Position numbers and translations under genes: made by a program. The notes beneath the pieces were generated by a model. It did no database searches. It was not told where the DNA came from and saw only the letters and a list, made by a program, of their open reading frames with translations. A stretch of DNA of 64,000 bases from an uncultured Chlamydiae bacterium (lineage in GTDB: Bacteria; Chlamydiota; Chlamydiia; Chlamydiales; SM23-39): assembly GCA_903893545.1 (NCBI GenBank), contig CAITMJ010000009.1, positions 62,001-126,000 of the forward strand, read 5' to 3'. Shown here in pieces: positions 1 through 8,647 of this stretch; positions within the stretch are counted from its first letter, which is position 1; each line of letters begins with the position of its first letter.

Positions 1-900
1 GTAGATTCTCTCATGGCCATTGACGGTTTGAAATACGGTGGCTGAGTCGAGCAAAGAACTCTCAACATCTTTAAGAGCCTCTAAAGAACAGATGCCCAAA
101 ATTACCACGTAACCCAGGTAACGTAAAGGTGTAATATCCTCACTAATCAACAAGCTGCGCACAACACTACGAATGCCATCGGCACCCACAACCAAATCTG
201 CCTTAGCATTCTTCATCTCTCCGTTAACTTGAAAGCTTAGCTCGACACTTTTGTCTTCACATTGTTTAAAACCAACTAAGCGGTGTCCCCACTGCACGGC
301 ATCAAGGTCGCCCAATTGCTCAAGCAACGCTAAGCGCAAGGATTGTCGCGGAATATGCACATTTATACGCTTTGGAGACTTTTTAATATTTGAATGGGTC
401 CTTAATCCCCATTCAATAATTTTCTTACCCTCTGTGGTATGCACCACATGGCGTGAAGATTTACACCTATCTTTTAAAGAATAAAGACCCAATCCTTTAA
501 TTGCGTTGCTTGCTTGTTGCAAGGTAAGTCCGTAGCCTTGAGCTCGTGCATCGAAGCTGTTATCGCGCTCGTAAAGGGTGAATGGAATGCCACGATGCAA
601 ACAAGCTACAGCCAGCGCCACGCCTCCTATACCTGCACCAATAATTGCTACATGTGGATAGTTTTCTGGATCTGCTATGGGATGACTCATAGCAGGAATC
701 AAACCAGATCCACTGCAATTATCGCATAAATATTGAGTAATCTTAGGGCGAATCGAAGCCTTTCCTTCAGCCTGATTTTTTTCAAATTCATTATTTGCTA
801 TTTGATAGCGGAGTCTCGATTTCTTGCGAAGTTTCAGATTTTTTTTACCGCGCCCATAACATTTCGGACAAAGAGTCCAGTAAGCCTTTTTATTTTCCAC
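1..900 (-). CDS. FAD-dependent monooxygenase with N-terminal DnaJ-like zinc motifs (3' end outside window)
   Basis: Three hundred codons are open to the window edge. After about 80 residues comes a Rossmann FAD-binding motif (IIGAGIGGVALAVA), then YERD, an arginine region and the second FAD motif GADGIRS, which define class A flavin monooxygenases (PHBH/TetX/UbiH fold) that hydroxylate aromatic or polyketide substrates with NAD(P)H. The substrate cannot be told. Unusually, the extra N-terminus carries CPKCYGRG near residue 11 and CDNCSGSG near residue 60, two CxxCxGxG motifs like half of a DnaJ zinc finger, with a basic stretch between them. The start is a GTG at 900; a TTG at 909 is also possible, and neither has a clear ribosome-binding site. 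The C-terminal substrate domain lies outside the window. Confidence 0.85.
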   Translation of the reverse strand, partial: MENKKAYWTLCPKCYGRGKKNLKLRKKSRLRYQIANNEFEKNQAEGKASIRPKITQYLCDNCSGSGLIPAMSHPIADPENYPHVAIIGAGIGGVALAVACLHRGIPFTLYERDNSFDARAQGYGLTLQQASNAIKGLGLYSLKDRCKSSRHVVHTTEGKKIIEWGLRTHSNIKKSPKRINVHIPRQSLRLALLEQLGDLDAVQWGHRLVGFKQCEDKSVELSFQVNGEMKNAKADLVVGADGIRSVVRSLLISEDITPLRYLGYVVILGICSLEALKDVESSLLDSATVFQTVNGHERIY

Positions 901-1149
901 TTTATTCAATCTTTTTTTAATGCAAAATATATAATATCAAATGTATTTATACAATACTAGCTATGATTTTAAAGCTATTAATTTTGAGAGGGTTGAAAAT
1001 TCGTGGGAGAGGTCTAGCCAGTCAAAAGTTCGTAACGTAACCAGTAACTGGAGTTTCTTTATGGAAATTGGGTCTAAAAAGACCATTGGAAAGAACTTTC
1101 TAGCTGGGGATCGACGAAAATCCAACGAACACCTTGTTCCTTAAATAGA

Positions 1150-2133
1150 TTGTTTCGTATCATGTATCGCATAGTTTACATTAATGGTCGATTCGTGAGT
1201 TCAATCGCAAATAATACGTTTTCTTTTAATCTTTCGGAGTTAACAGAAGTAGGACTTAGATCTCTTGTCTCTGCTTTTCCTGGCCTTACTCTTTTCGGAT
1301 CTTTTAGATTTCTCTCCCAAGAGATCCATCCTCAATTTGCCAAAAGGGATTCTATTGACGAAGCAGGCTCAACAGATTTCATCATCACAACCTACAATGA
1401 GACCTGTTTAAAGAAAGTTGCTAATCTTTTTATTGAAAAGTTGCCAGAAAATCTACGGACAACTGATCTACACAATAGGTATGTAACGGATTTGACAGAT
1501 TTACAAACAATGGTTCTTGCAGCTGCCAAAGCGTTGAAATGCCAAAAGATTGAAATAGGTTTTTCCTTCAGTGATTCTTCTGAAGTGCTGCCAATGGAGC
1601 CGTATACTTCAGTGGGTGGTCAAACCCTCTCTTATTTCAGCAACCCCTTTATGAGCGTTCATTTCAACGCTGCCATAGTGGCTCAAAATTTACGAGATGG
1701 CGTTCAGCCTTTCTCTACTAATGCAAAAAAATTCATGAGCGCTCACGAAGTGAGCCATATCGCCTCCGACCACACCCTTGCCAGAAGCATCTCGTCTCTT
1801 GCCTACGGATTGTTCAATACGATCCTTTGGCAGCAAAGCTGGAGCAATGATTATTCCCATTGTAATACCTTTGTTATCGCTCTAACAGCCGCGTTCATCT
1901 ATCAACTAGTTTTCTCTGTACTCTGTCGCCATCAAGAAAAACAGGCAGATCTTATGGCTTGCGATGCTTTGAGAGGCAATGAAGAAGCCTTGGAATTTTT
2001 CCAGACGATAGCAGAGTCTCGCAAGGGGAAGCCCGAGCCGTTGGATCTGGATCACCCCTCTATTCCAGAACGGATAGCTTATCTCAAAGCATGGAAGAAG
2101 AAAGCGGAATCAGGGCACATGAAACTAGAGTGA
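1150..2133 (+). CDS. M48-family zinc metallopeptidase, membrane-associated
   Basis: This 327-residue protein has the zinc protease signature HEVSH at residues 199-203, and a third ligand is plausible in EKQAD (Glu263). A hydrophobic segment at about 241-258 lies between them, the layout of HtpX/Ste24-type M48 enzymes, in which a membrane segment separates HExxH from the distal glutamate. The first 170 residues match nothing I recognise. It stands alone, and its stop codon lies inside a strong hairpin. A second ATG four codons in (1162) could be the true start. The family degrades or processes membrane and envelope proteins; the target here is unknown. Confidence 0.75.
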   Translation: MFRIMYRIVYINGRFVSSIANNTFSFNLSELTEVGLRSLVSAFPGLTLFGSFRFLSQEIHPQFAKRDSIDEAGSTDFIITTYNETCLKKVANLFIEKLPENLRTTDLHNRYVTDLTDLQTMVLAAAKALKCQKIEIGFSFSDSSEVLPMEPYTSVGGQTLSYFSNPFMSVHFNAAIVAQNLRDGVQPFSTNAKKFMSAHEVSHIASDHTLARSISSLAYGLFNTILWQQSWSNDYSHCNTFVIALTAAFIYQLVFSVLCRHQEKQADLMACDALRGNEEALEFFQTIAESRKGKPEPLDLDHPSIPERIAYLKAWKKKAESGHMKLE

Positions 2134-2169
2134 ATACTCACCCGCCTAAAGGCAGAGAGTATTCACTCT
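2127..2169. terminator. 13-bp perfect hairpin at the end of the M48 gene
   Basis: AGAGTGAATACTC (2127-2139) pairs perfectly with GAGTATTCACTCT (2157-2169), and the loop holds a further GCC/GGC pair. It overlaps the TGA stop and sits between two convergent genes, so it could serve both. No T-run follows on either strand, so it is not a textbook rho-independent terminator and may instead stabilise mRNA ends. Confidence 0.55.
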
Positions 2170-2270
2170 GGTATTCTATATGAGATATTCCAGCAGCGCG
2201 TTAACATTCATCTCCTTGAAACGGTATGACATTGTGATTGGGAGGGCCAGGGGTACCTTTTGCTGTGAGC

Positions 2271-4739
2271 TTAAGGAGGGCAGGGAGTGGCGTCAGGGCA
2301 GGATTGGACGGAAGTGATCACGCCAGAGCTGTTGATGGTTCCTACGTTGACGCTGTCGACATTGCAAGGGCTTAGGTTGAATGTGCCTTCTCCCGGGTTG
2401 GAAAGAACATAATCTGCGTCGTTCTGGTTGCCGGTAAGGGTGAGGCAGACTGAGGGAGTCGCTAGACTTGAGCCGATGAATACGACGTCTACTGCATTGC
2501 CCGATAGAGTGTTGTCGATGACGGACCCTGCAAGGGTAGTGAATTGTTCTATATCGATCCCGGAAGCGGCATTATTTGAGTCTAGGTTTTGACAATTCTT
2601 GATCGTATTGTCCGAAATAGTCAGTGTCAGAGAATTAATCCCATCAGGCGCATAGCTAAGAATCCCTGACCCTTCGCATGCGTTGATGGTGTTATTTGAG
2701 ATGGTCAGATTCAACGTTGTAAAGTCCTGACTGAAACTGATGGCATTTGATGAGTTTGTAATATTTGTAATTGTATTGTTGCTGATTGTAATATTGCCAG
2801 TTGACGTGGTGCCGGAGCTGATCACGGCAATCCCATTATTATTGATATTTGTGATGGTGTTGTCAGTTGCAAGTAGGGTTACGGTAGTGACCGGAGTTGC
2901 GAGAGTCAGAGCTGAGGCTTGATTATTGGACATTGTGTTTGTAGAGGCTGTCACGTCAAGGGTTGTGATTGCGCCTGATGTGTAGAGGTAGAGGGAGTTC
3001 GATGAGTTTCCTGAGAAGGTATTGTCCTGGAGTAAAATGGTGCATTGATCGACGGTTCCGTTCGAGATGAAGGTAACATTTGAAGCTATGGCAGCCACGC
3101 TGCCAGTATCATTGTCAGTGAATGTATTGCTCAGCAAGGTGACATCGGCATCGACGACATTGGTGAGGTTGAATCGGATGCTGCCGGTTGTGTTGTTGTT
3201 GAAGACGTTGTTGTTGAAATCGGCAGTAATCGCATTGCTGCTTGCTACTATTTCTATAGGAATCTCAGAGACAGAAGTTTGCCCGTCAAAGGTGTTGTTT
3301 GAACAGGTAAGAGTGGATGTTCCGTCAAGGGTCAATTTGACGCCATTGGTGTTCTTCAAAAACTGATTGTCCGTGATGGATATCGAGGCGTTGGCGGGAA
3401 AGGTCGCTTCGATGACAAAAGTGGAGGTAGATTCAATGGTGCAAGAAGAGACGGTCAGGCTTTCGCAGCTGGCCCCGAAAATGGCGTCGTTTCGCGCGGA
3501 TGTGATCGTAAAGCCGCTTACGGTATTATTGGCCGCAAGCGTGACGGCGTTGCCGGTCGTAGTGTCATCTGTATTTGTGATGATAGGGGAGGTGGCGCTT
3601 TGCGGAGGGATAGAGATGGTTCCGGCAGATGTTGCGATCGATTGGGCACTGCCAGATCCCAGAAGCATCTGGCCTGCCTGTAAAGTGATCCCTGCATTCA
3701 TGCCGGCAGTTGTTCCATTGCCTGGGAATACGTAGATGACGTTATTGGGACTGGAGTTGCTTTGCGCCTGGGCAAAGCTATGATAGGGGCTTTCATAGGT
3801 GCCATTCGAGCTGCTCGTATTATTTACGAATACAAAGAAGTAGGGAAGTCCCGTGCTAGGGTCGATAGCTGGGGAATTTTTCTTTGCGTTGTCGATGACG
3901 ATGATCTCTTGTCTATTTACCGGCTGCAGCATTCGGCCATTTAACGCAGTTGCCGTTTTGCAGGTGCGCCCTTTTTCTTTGACTTTGGACTTGGGACCTA
4001 AGGAAAGGGTTAAGCCTACTTGTCCCTGGAATTTATTACGGAAGGTTCTGTCATAAGAGTCGCTAATTTCTACAGTCAAAATGTCTTTGAAGATGCCGGA
4101 AATCCTTGCCTTTCCGCCCCAGGTTGCGGGAGCCACTTCTCCTATGAAGTAATAGGGGCCTGCTGCTGCATAAAAATCAAAGTTTTTAGACTTCCCAAAG
4201 TGAAAGCCAAATTCTGCATCGGCTCCTTTCATCGCAGATTGATACGTTTGCGAGATGTGCATGGAATGGCCTGAAAAATAGGCAAAGGCGGCATTATAAG
4301 GAGCGCTGGTCTTTCTGCCGACGGGCAGATAGCCGTTGATGCGAAAGTCAAATAATTCGCCGAGTGTTTCAAGACCCGCTCCAATCTGGCTCGCGTTGAA
4401 TCTGCCTGTGTTCCTATAATCGTAGTAGGTGTTTATGCCGTAGGCGCGGTTTTTCCATAAAGCTCTCATTCCTGCGCCTGCATTGGCTGCCCATTTTCCA
4501 TTATCAAAAATATGACCTCTGGCATCTAGGAAGGGGGTGACTTCCCACCAGCTTGGATCTGATGCGAGAAAGGCTTCGAGGGTCGTGTAACCATTTGTAT
4601 AACCGATACCTCCGCTTTCAATATGGCGGATGGTCACTCTATGATGTTGCTTTCCATTCGGGCAATCTTCTCCATTCATAGGAGTAGCAGCAAAACCGCT
4701 AGAGATGAGAATTATTGCAAAAAAGACAAAACGGAGCAT
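2271..4739 (-). CDS. Inverse autotransporter with beta-helix passenger (putative adhesin)
   Basis: The 822-residue protein begins with a signal peptide (residues 1-17). An N-terminal outer-membrane barrel follows (about 25-260), recognisable by alternating aromatic strands such as GINTYYDYRN and NAGAGMRALW, and it closes with a PVNRQEIIVI segment typical of intimin/invasin-type (inverse) autotransporters. From about residue 290 to 800 there is a right-handed beta-helix built of short Asn/Thr/Ser-rich repeats (NNTxxxxNNxG, ISNNTI). The barrel would sit in the outer membrane and expose the helix outside. Families of such proteins are known in environmental chlamydiae. It is monocistronic. Plus-strand open frames inside it are by-products of the repeats. 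Confidence 0.85.
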   Translation of the reverse strand: MLRFVFFAIILISSGFAATPMNGEDCPNGKQHHRVTIRHIESGGIGYTNGYTTLEAFLASDPSWWEVTPFLDARGHIFDNGKWAANAGAGMRALWKNRAYGINTYYDYRNTGRFNASQIGAGLETLGELFDFRINGYLPVGRKTSAPYNAAFAYFSGHSMHISQTYQSAMKGADAEFGFHFGKSKNFDFYAAAGPYYFIGEVAPATWGGKARISGIFKDILTVEISDSYDRTFRNKFQGQVGLTLSLGPKSKVKEKGRTCKTATALNGRMLQPVNRQEIIVIDNAKKNSPAIDPSTGLPYFFVFVNNTSSSNGTYESPYHSFAQAQSNSSPNNVIYVFPGNGTTAGMNAGITLQAGQMLLGSGSAQSIATSAGTISIPPQSATSPIITNTDDTTTGNAVTLAANNTVSGFTITSARNDAIFGASCESLTVSSCTIESTSTFVIEATFPANASISITDNQFLKNTNGVKLTLDGTSTLTCSNNTFDGQTSVSEIPIEIVASSNAITADFNNNVFNNNTTGSIRFNLTNVVDADVTLLSNTFTDNDTGSVAAIASNVTFISNGTVDQCTILLQDNTFSGNSSNSLYLYTSGAITTLDVTASTNTMSNNQASALTLATPVTTVTLLATDNTITNINNNGIAVISSGTTSTGNITISNNTITNITNSSNAISFSQDFTTLNLTISNNTINACEGSGILSYAPDGINSLTLTISDNTIKNCQNLDSNNAASGIDIEQFTTLAGSVIDNTLSGNAVDVVFIGSSLATPSVCLTLTGNQNDADYVLSNPGEGTFNLSPCNVDSVNVGTINSSGVITSVQSCPDATPCPP

Positions 4740-4892
4740 CCATACCTTGGGAGATCTATGCTAGTTTTTATCTTACAAAGACTTTGAAATCAAGTTCCTA
4801 GGCGTAGAGGGGTGCCTCGCACTGTCGGATTTTTGATGACAAAATCTGTGTGCTTGGTTTAAAATTTTTGTCTTTAAGTGGGTTTTTTTTCT

Positions 4893-5357
4893 ATGCAGAG
4901 ATCAGTCAAAGTTTTGTTCTTTTTAAGTGTGCTCATCGCTTCTTCAGTATTTTCTTTAGATACAGGAGATCGGGATTCGATTTCTAAAATTGTCGATCAT
5001 TTTACTCATGCTTGGAATCGGTGCGAAGGAAAAGGGTCGGCGGATTATTATGCTGAAGATGCTGACTTTGTGAATATATTTGGAATGGCATTTTCAGGAA
5101 AAAAAGAAATCGAAGATCGCCATGTTAAAATTCATGAAACTTTTTTAAAGGGGACTGTTTTTACGGTCACTGATCTCAAGATAAGAGAGGTAAAACCAGG
5201 TATTGCGAGTGTTCAGGTCTATTGGGTTGTCAACGGGATTCAAAAACCAGGAACCAATGTCAATGAATCGATGAAAGGAATATTTACTCATGCATTTATC
5301 AAAAACAATAATCGGTGGGAAATTACATCGACGCAAAACACAATGATTAGAGAATAA
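4893..5357 (+). CDS. Exported SnoaL-like (SgcJ/EcaC, NTF2-fold) protein
   Basis: The 154-residue product has a clear signal peptide (MQRSVKVLFFLSVLIASSVFS). The mature part matches the SgcJ/EcaC branch of the SnoaL/NTF2 superfamily: an initial helix with HFTHAWN, then YYAEDADFVNIFG, a GKKEIEDRH helix, and beta strands ending in RWEITSTQNT. These small alpha+beta barrels often bind hydrophobic ligands, and most members have no known reaction. A GTG five codons upstream (4878) is possible, but the ATG gives a better signal peptide. The next gene follows 16 bp later, so the two are probably co-transcribed. Confidence 0.75.
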   Translation: MQRSVKVLFFLSVLIASSVFSLDTGDRDSISKIVDHFTHAWNRCEGKGSADYYAEDADFVNIFGMAFSGKKEIEDRHVKIHETFLKGTVFTVTDLKIREVKPGIASVQVYWVVNGIQKPGTNVNESMKGIFTHAFIKNNNRWEITSTQNTMIRE

Positions 5358-5373
5358 TTTTTTAGGCTAGATT

Positions 5374-5637
5374 ATGCAATCAGATCGTTTCCAAATTCGA
5401 TACATTCGTTCCAAATTTTGGCTCATTTTTTGGATTTTGATTTTCTTCCCAATTGGGCTGGTGTTGCTGCTCAATCATACAGAGTTGGTCTTTGGGGAAC
5501 GGGTATTTAAAATTGAGTACAACGGGTCCCGGTTCTGGTTATTCTTCTGGGCGATGGTCTTTTTCCCTGTGATGGTGCTTTTGTTTCTCTTCAATGGTTC
5601 TTTTCTTCGAGAGAATCCTGCACACCGTATGGTATGA
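5374..5637 (+). CDS. Small membrane protein built from a tandem duplication
   Basis: The 87-residue protein has two similar halves: a first unit with SKFWLIFWILIFFPIGLVLL and a second with SRFWLFFWAMVFFPVMVLLF. Each unit is a basic/aromatic lead followed by one membrane-spanning segment. The two helices would form a hairpin in the inner membrane. No family is recognised. It lies 16 bp after the exported SnoaL-like gene, so a joint transcript is likely. The internal repeat supports a real gene. Confidence 0.6.
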   Translation: MQSDRFQIRYIRSKFWLIFWILIFFPIGLVLLLNHTELVFGERVFKIEYNGSRFWLFFWAMVFFPVMVLLFLFNGSFLRENPAHRMV

Positions 5638-5737
5638 AAAATAGAGAAAATTTAGAGTCTCAGCCGACGGATCTCTTCTCTCAGAAAGAGCTTTGCGTAA
5701 AGTTTGAAGAGTCAGGTATTGGAGTTATGGCAACTGA

Positions 5738-6616
5738 TTAATGATGAAAAGTCCATGCAACTATGCGGCTTTTCTTTTGGCCCTGACCCATGGGGATGGT
5801 TCTTACTTCGACACCTTTAAGCTTGTTTAACGCTTTATAAATGTCTGGAAGGCTCGTCTCTTTTGAGACAAGAGTGGTGAACCATTTGCACTTTACGTTC
5901 GGACTTTCTTTGATCATCCGTGTGATAAAGGCAACTTCTCCTCCTGGACACCATAACTCATTTTCATGTCCGCCGAAATTCAATTGATTCGACTTGATCC
6001 TTAAATTTTTCCATTTTCTTTTAGTCCCTTCCATCGCTTCAGTATGCGATGCATGAAATGGGGGATTACACATGGATATATCAAAGTGAAGGTCTTTGGG
6101 AAGTCCTTCAAAAATAGAGGCAGGAGATTTTTGGTGGAGAATTTCTATAGAATTGGTCAACTCGTTTTGCTTAATTAGGTTCTTGGCAATGGAGATCGCT
6201 TCTGGATTGATTTCAGTGCCTACAAAACGCCACCCGTATTCTCTAGATCCAAGGAGGGGGTAAATGCAATTGGCTCCAACTCCAATATCGAGGACGGTGA
6301 TTTGTTCTCCTCGAGGAATTAGGCCCATCTGGGCCTCGAGTAAATCTGCAATGTAATGGATGTAATCGACACGTCCTGGAATGGGAGGGCATAAATAGTC
6401 CCCGGGCAGATTCCAGTGGATGTTATAGTAGACTTTGAGAATCGCTTTATTGAGTGTTTTTACGGCGATCGGATTGGAAAAATCGACAGATGCAGTCCCC
6501 ACTGGAGTGGTCGTCAAATATTTTGCCAAATCAGGAGTGGCCGCTACGAGCTGCTTGAAATCATAGAGATTGTTGTTGCGATTGCGAGGATGTAATTCAG
6601 ACTTATGCGGTGGCAT
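5738..6616 (-). CDS. rlmF: 23S rRNA (adenine-1618-N6) methyltransferase RlmF
   Basis: At 292 residues this is close to E. coli RlmF length. It opens with the family's LHPRNRNN segment and continues with a Rossmann SAM-binding motif (DIGVGANCIYP, about 110-120) and the adenine N6-methyltransferase catalytic motif NPPF (184-187, within CNPPFHAS). The C-terminal MGQGQKKSR is also typical. The enzyme methylates A1618 (E. coli numbering) of 23S rRNA. Its start overlaps the stop of an upstream small coiled-coil gene by 14 bp, suggesting translational coupling. Confidence 0.92.
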   Translation of the reverse strand: MPPHKSELHPRNRNNNLYDFKQLVAATPDLAKYLTTTPVGTASVDFSNPIAVKTLNKAILKVYYNIHWNLPGDYLCPPIPGRVDYIHYIADLLEAQMGLIPRGEQITVLDIGVGANCIYPLLGSREYGWRFVGTEINPEAISIAKNLIKQNELTNSIEILHQKSPASIFEGLPKDLHFDISMCNPPFHASHTEAMEGTKRKWKNLRIKSNQLNFGGHENELWCPGGEVAFITRMIKESPNVKCKWFTTLVSKETSLPDIYKALNKLKGVEVRTIPMGQGQKKSRIVAWTFHH

Positions 6617-6827
6617 CTTTGGAGAGACTCTTGATTTCTTTTGCGATATTTTGCATTTCCAGGACGACTTCGTTTGTTGGAGTGAGCCGTTTACATAATT
6701 TGCGCAAGCGGGCGCTCATTCTGTTTAAGCTTTGCTTAGACGCAGCGTACTCATTTTTGAAGGATTTTAATTCAGCGTTGGCCTCCGTGAGGAGTTTGAT
6801 TTGCTGCTGAAGTTCAAGTATTTCCAT
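6603..6827 (-). CDS. Small coiled-coil protein upstream of rlmF
   Basis: The 74-residue, highly charged protein is predicted to be almost entirely helical. It starts with a heptad-like run (MEILELQQQIKLLTEANAEL) and has no Cys, Trp or signal peptide. It overlaps the start of rlmF by 14 bp in another frame, so the two are probably co-translated. No family is recognised. A role with rlmF is only suggested by position. Confidence 0.5.
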   Translation of the reverse strand: MEILELQQQIKLLTEANAELKSFKNEYAASKQSLNRMSARLRKLCKRLTPTNEVVLEMQNIAKEIKSLSKDATA

Positions 6828-7028
6828 TGCTGTTCCTATCGATTTTCTAATGGGGATATTCTACCTGTTTAAAATGAAAAAGTCACGAGAAGCAAACGCA
6901 ATAAAAAAAATCTTCGCTATTTGCTAGAAAACAATCTCAATAGTTTTGTAAGTTGCTTATAGCAAGTAAGTTAGAAATTGCATTAGGGGTGTGATAATCG
7001 GTGAATAGATTTTTTTTAAGGTTTCTCC

Positions 7029-7934
7029 CTAGTACCCAGCTTCTTTGTCGACTAGATTTAAAAGGGGTTCTTCTCGATAAAAACGGCCGAGGTTTTCTGC
7101 AAAAAGAGGTTCCCATCGGTTCGGGGTCGACTCAGGAGAGCGAGATACATGAGGGGTTAAAAGGATCCGCTCTTCCGCCCAAAACGGATGGTGGGGAGGA
7201 AGCGGTTCCTCTTCGAAAACATCCAAAGCTGCGCCTTGCAGCTTAAAAGAACGGATCTTTTCTAAAAGAGCTTGCTCATCCACAACGCCCCCTCTACCTA
7301 CGCTGATGAAGAATGCATGAGGCGGGAGTCGATCGAAAATGGGATGGGAGATCAGGTGGTGGGTAAGAGGGGTTAGGGGAAGGGTCGAGAATAAAAAATG
7401 GGTGTTGGGTAGGAGCTCTTTCCAGGTATCGCCGTCTTTTTTGCTGACGCCGAAAACATGTGCGCCAAGAGCTGCAAGGCGCTTTCCGATCGCTTGGCCA
7501 ATACTCCCATAGCCGAGAAGTAGACAATTGGCTCCGCTGATTTGAGTCAGCGGAAGGCGGTTCCAAATGCCTTTTTTCTGGTCGTCTCGGTAGAGATGGA
7601 GACTTCTTGCTAGTGCAAAGGCCAAAGATATGGCGTGCTCGGCGATTTCTGGGGTGTAAAGACCTCGGGCAGATGTAAGAACAAATGGGAGTTTAGCAAA
7701 GGGGGAGCTTAAAATGAGATCCATGCCAGCAGAATTGGATTGAACCCAACGTAGTTTTTTGGCGAAGGGAAGCGATTGGATGAGATACCGGTTCCCCAAC
7801 ACGACGTCGGCGATTCGAATTTTCTCTTTCGCATCTAGCTCATTCAAGGCTATTTGTAGGGTCGCCAAAGGGGCCTGTTTTTGGAGCTCTGCCAAATGCT
7901 CAAGGCGAGGCGAATACATCAAAAGGATGTTCAC
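7029..7934 (-). CDS. D-isomer-specific 2-hydroxyacid dehydrogenase
   Basis: The protein is about 302 residues from a GTG start that overlaps the preceding methyltransferase stop (GTGA), which I prefer to the upstream ATG at 7982. The NAD-binding motif GYGSIG is at 141-146. The catalytic arginine lies in SVGRGGVVDEQ, the glutamate in DVFEEEPLP and the histidine in LTPHVS, all in family order. It oxidises or reduces a 2-keto/2-hydroxy acid. It is the last gene of a five-gene minus-strand operon with an HpcH-type aldolase, so both may act on the same small carboxylic acid. The substrate is unknown. Confidence 0.85.
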   Translation of the reverse strand: MNILLMYSPRLEHLAELQKQAPLATLQIALNELDAKEKIRIADVVLGNRYLIQSLPFAKKLRWVQSNSAGMDLILSSPFAKLPFVLTSARGLYTPEIAEHAISLAFALARSLHLYRDDQKKGIWNRLPLTQISGANCLLLGYGSIGQAIGKRLAALGAHVFGVSKKDGDTWKELLPNTHFLFSTLPLTPLTHHLISHPIFDRLPPHAFFISVGRGGVVDEQALLEKIRSFKLQGAALDVFEEEPLPPHHPFWAEERILLTPHVSRSPESTPNRWEPLFAENLGRFYREEPLLNLVDKEAGY

Positions 7935-8647
7935 GTCTTGCTCTTTGCGGAGAAAATTTGGAAGGGAAGGAGGGGACTCCAAAGGGGGATTTTTTCAAGC
8001 GCTTTTTCCACTGCAATCGCTCCTTTTAGATCGGCAATGAAGGGAGGAAAGAACCCAGAGCGGTGGACAGAGGGATTTAAAAATCCCGCTTCTTCCATGA
8101 GAGGGAATAAGATGCTCGGCCGCATATCGAGGATTCCTTTGTCGCCTTGCCAGGTCATCTTGGGCGTCAGCAGGATCTGCAGATAATAGAGGATGTTGTA
8201 GGGATTCGGCTCTAAAAATAAAAGACGGCCGTTGGGCTTGAGCAGTTTTTTAATCCCTCTAAAACAAGCGGCTAAATCAAACATGTGATGAAGGGCAAAA
8301 AATCCAATCGCTAGGTCATACTGTCCTAAGAGGTGTTCAGGGGGATTGGATGCATCGGCGCAGTGGAGGGGAAGGGGACGGCCAGTTTGATTATGCCGCT
8401 TCATTTGCTCTAAAAGATCTTCGGCGATATCGAGCCCTTCGATCTGATAGCCCATCTCATGGAGTTTGAGAGTGTATTTGCCAATGCCGCATCCTACGTC
8501 GATGATCCGGTCTGCCCGGGTAACACCCGCTTTGATGAGCCGTTCCACTTGCCGTTCGATATAGGCTGATTTTCGGGGAACCATCGTTTTTTTATAATTC
8601 TTCTCAAAATAGTTTTTTTGATAAAGAACATGCTTTTTCTCATTCAT
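7931..8647 (-). CDS. Class I SAM-dependent methyltransferase (UbiG/UbiE-like)
   Basis: The 238-residue protein has the SAM motif IDVGCGIGKYT at about 49-59, an acidic residue after strand 2 (EGLDIAED) and the post-motif IGFFALHHM followed by NGRLLFLEPNPYN. It resembles small-molecule or lipid O/C-methyltransferases rather than nucleic-acid enzymes. The start overlaps the upstream GT-C stop by ATGA and the end overlaps the dehydrogenase start by GTGA. It is therefore embedded in a translationally coupled operon. Confidence 0.8.
   Translation of the reverse strand: MNEKKHVLYQKNYFEKNYKKTMVPRKSAYIERQVERLIKAGVTRADRIIDVGCGIGKYTLKLHEMGYQIEGLDIAEDLLEQMKRHNQTGRPLPLHCADASNPPEHLLGQYDLAIGFFALHHMFDLAACFRGIKKLLKPNGRLLFLEPNPYNILYYLQILLTPKMTWQGDKGILDMRPSILFPLMEEAGFLNPSVHRSGFFPPFIADLKGAIAVEKALEKIPLWSPLLPFQIFSAKSKT

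Noticed and set aside
2740..3735. Several plus-strand open frames opposite the inverse autotransporter
   Set aside because: They are Val/Leu-rich mirror frames of the repetitive beta-helix coding sequence; the minus-strand gene has signal peptide, barrel and repeats.
6955..6985. TTGCTTATAGCAA palindrome in the gap between the coiled-coil gene and the dehydrogenase
   Set aside because: Short, weak stem with no T-run and no gene start at a fitting distance; could be chance.
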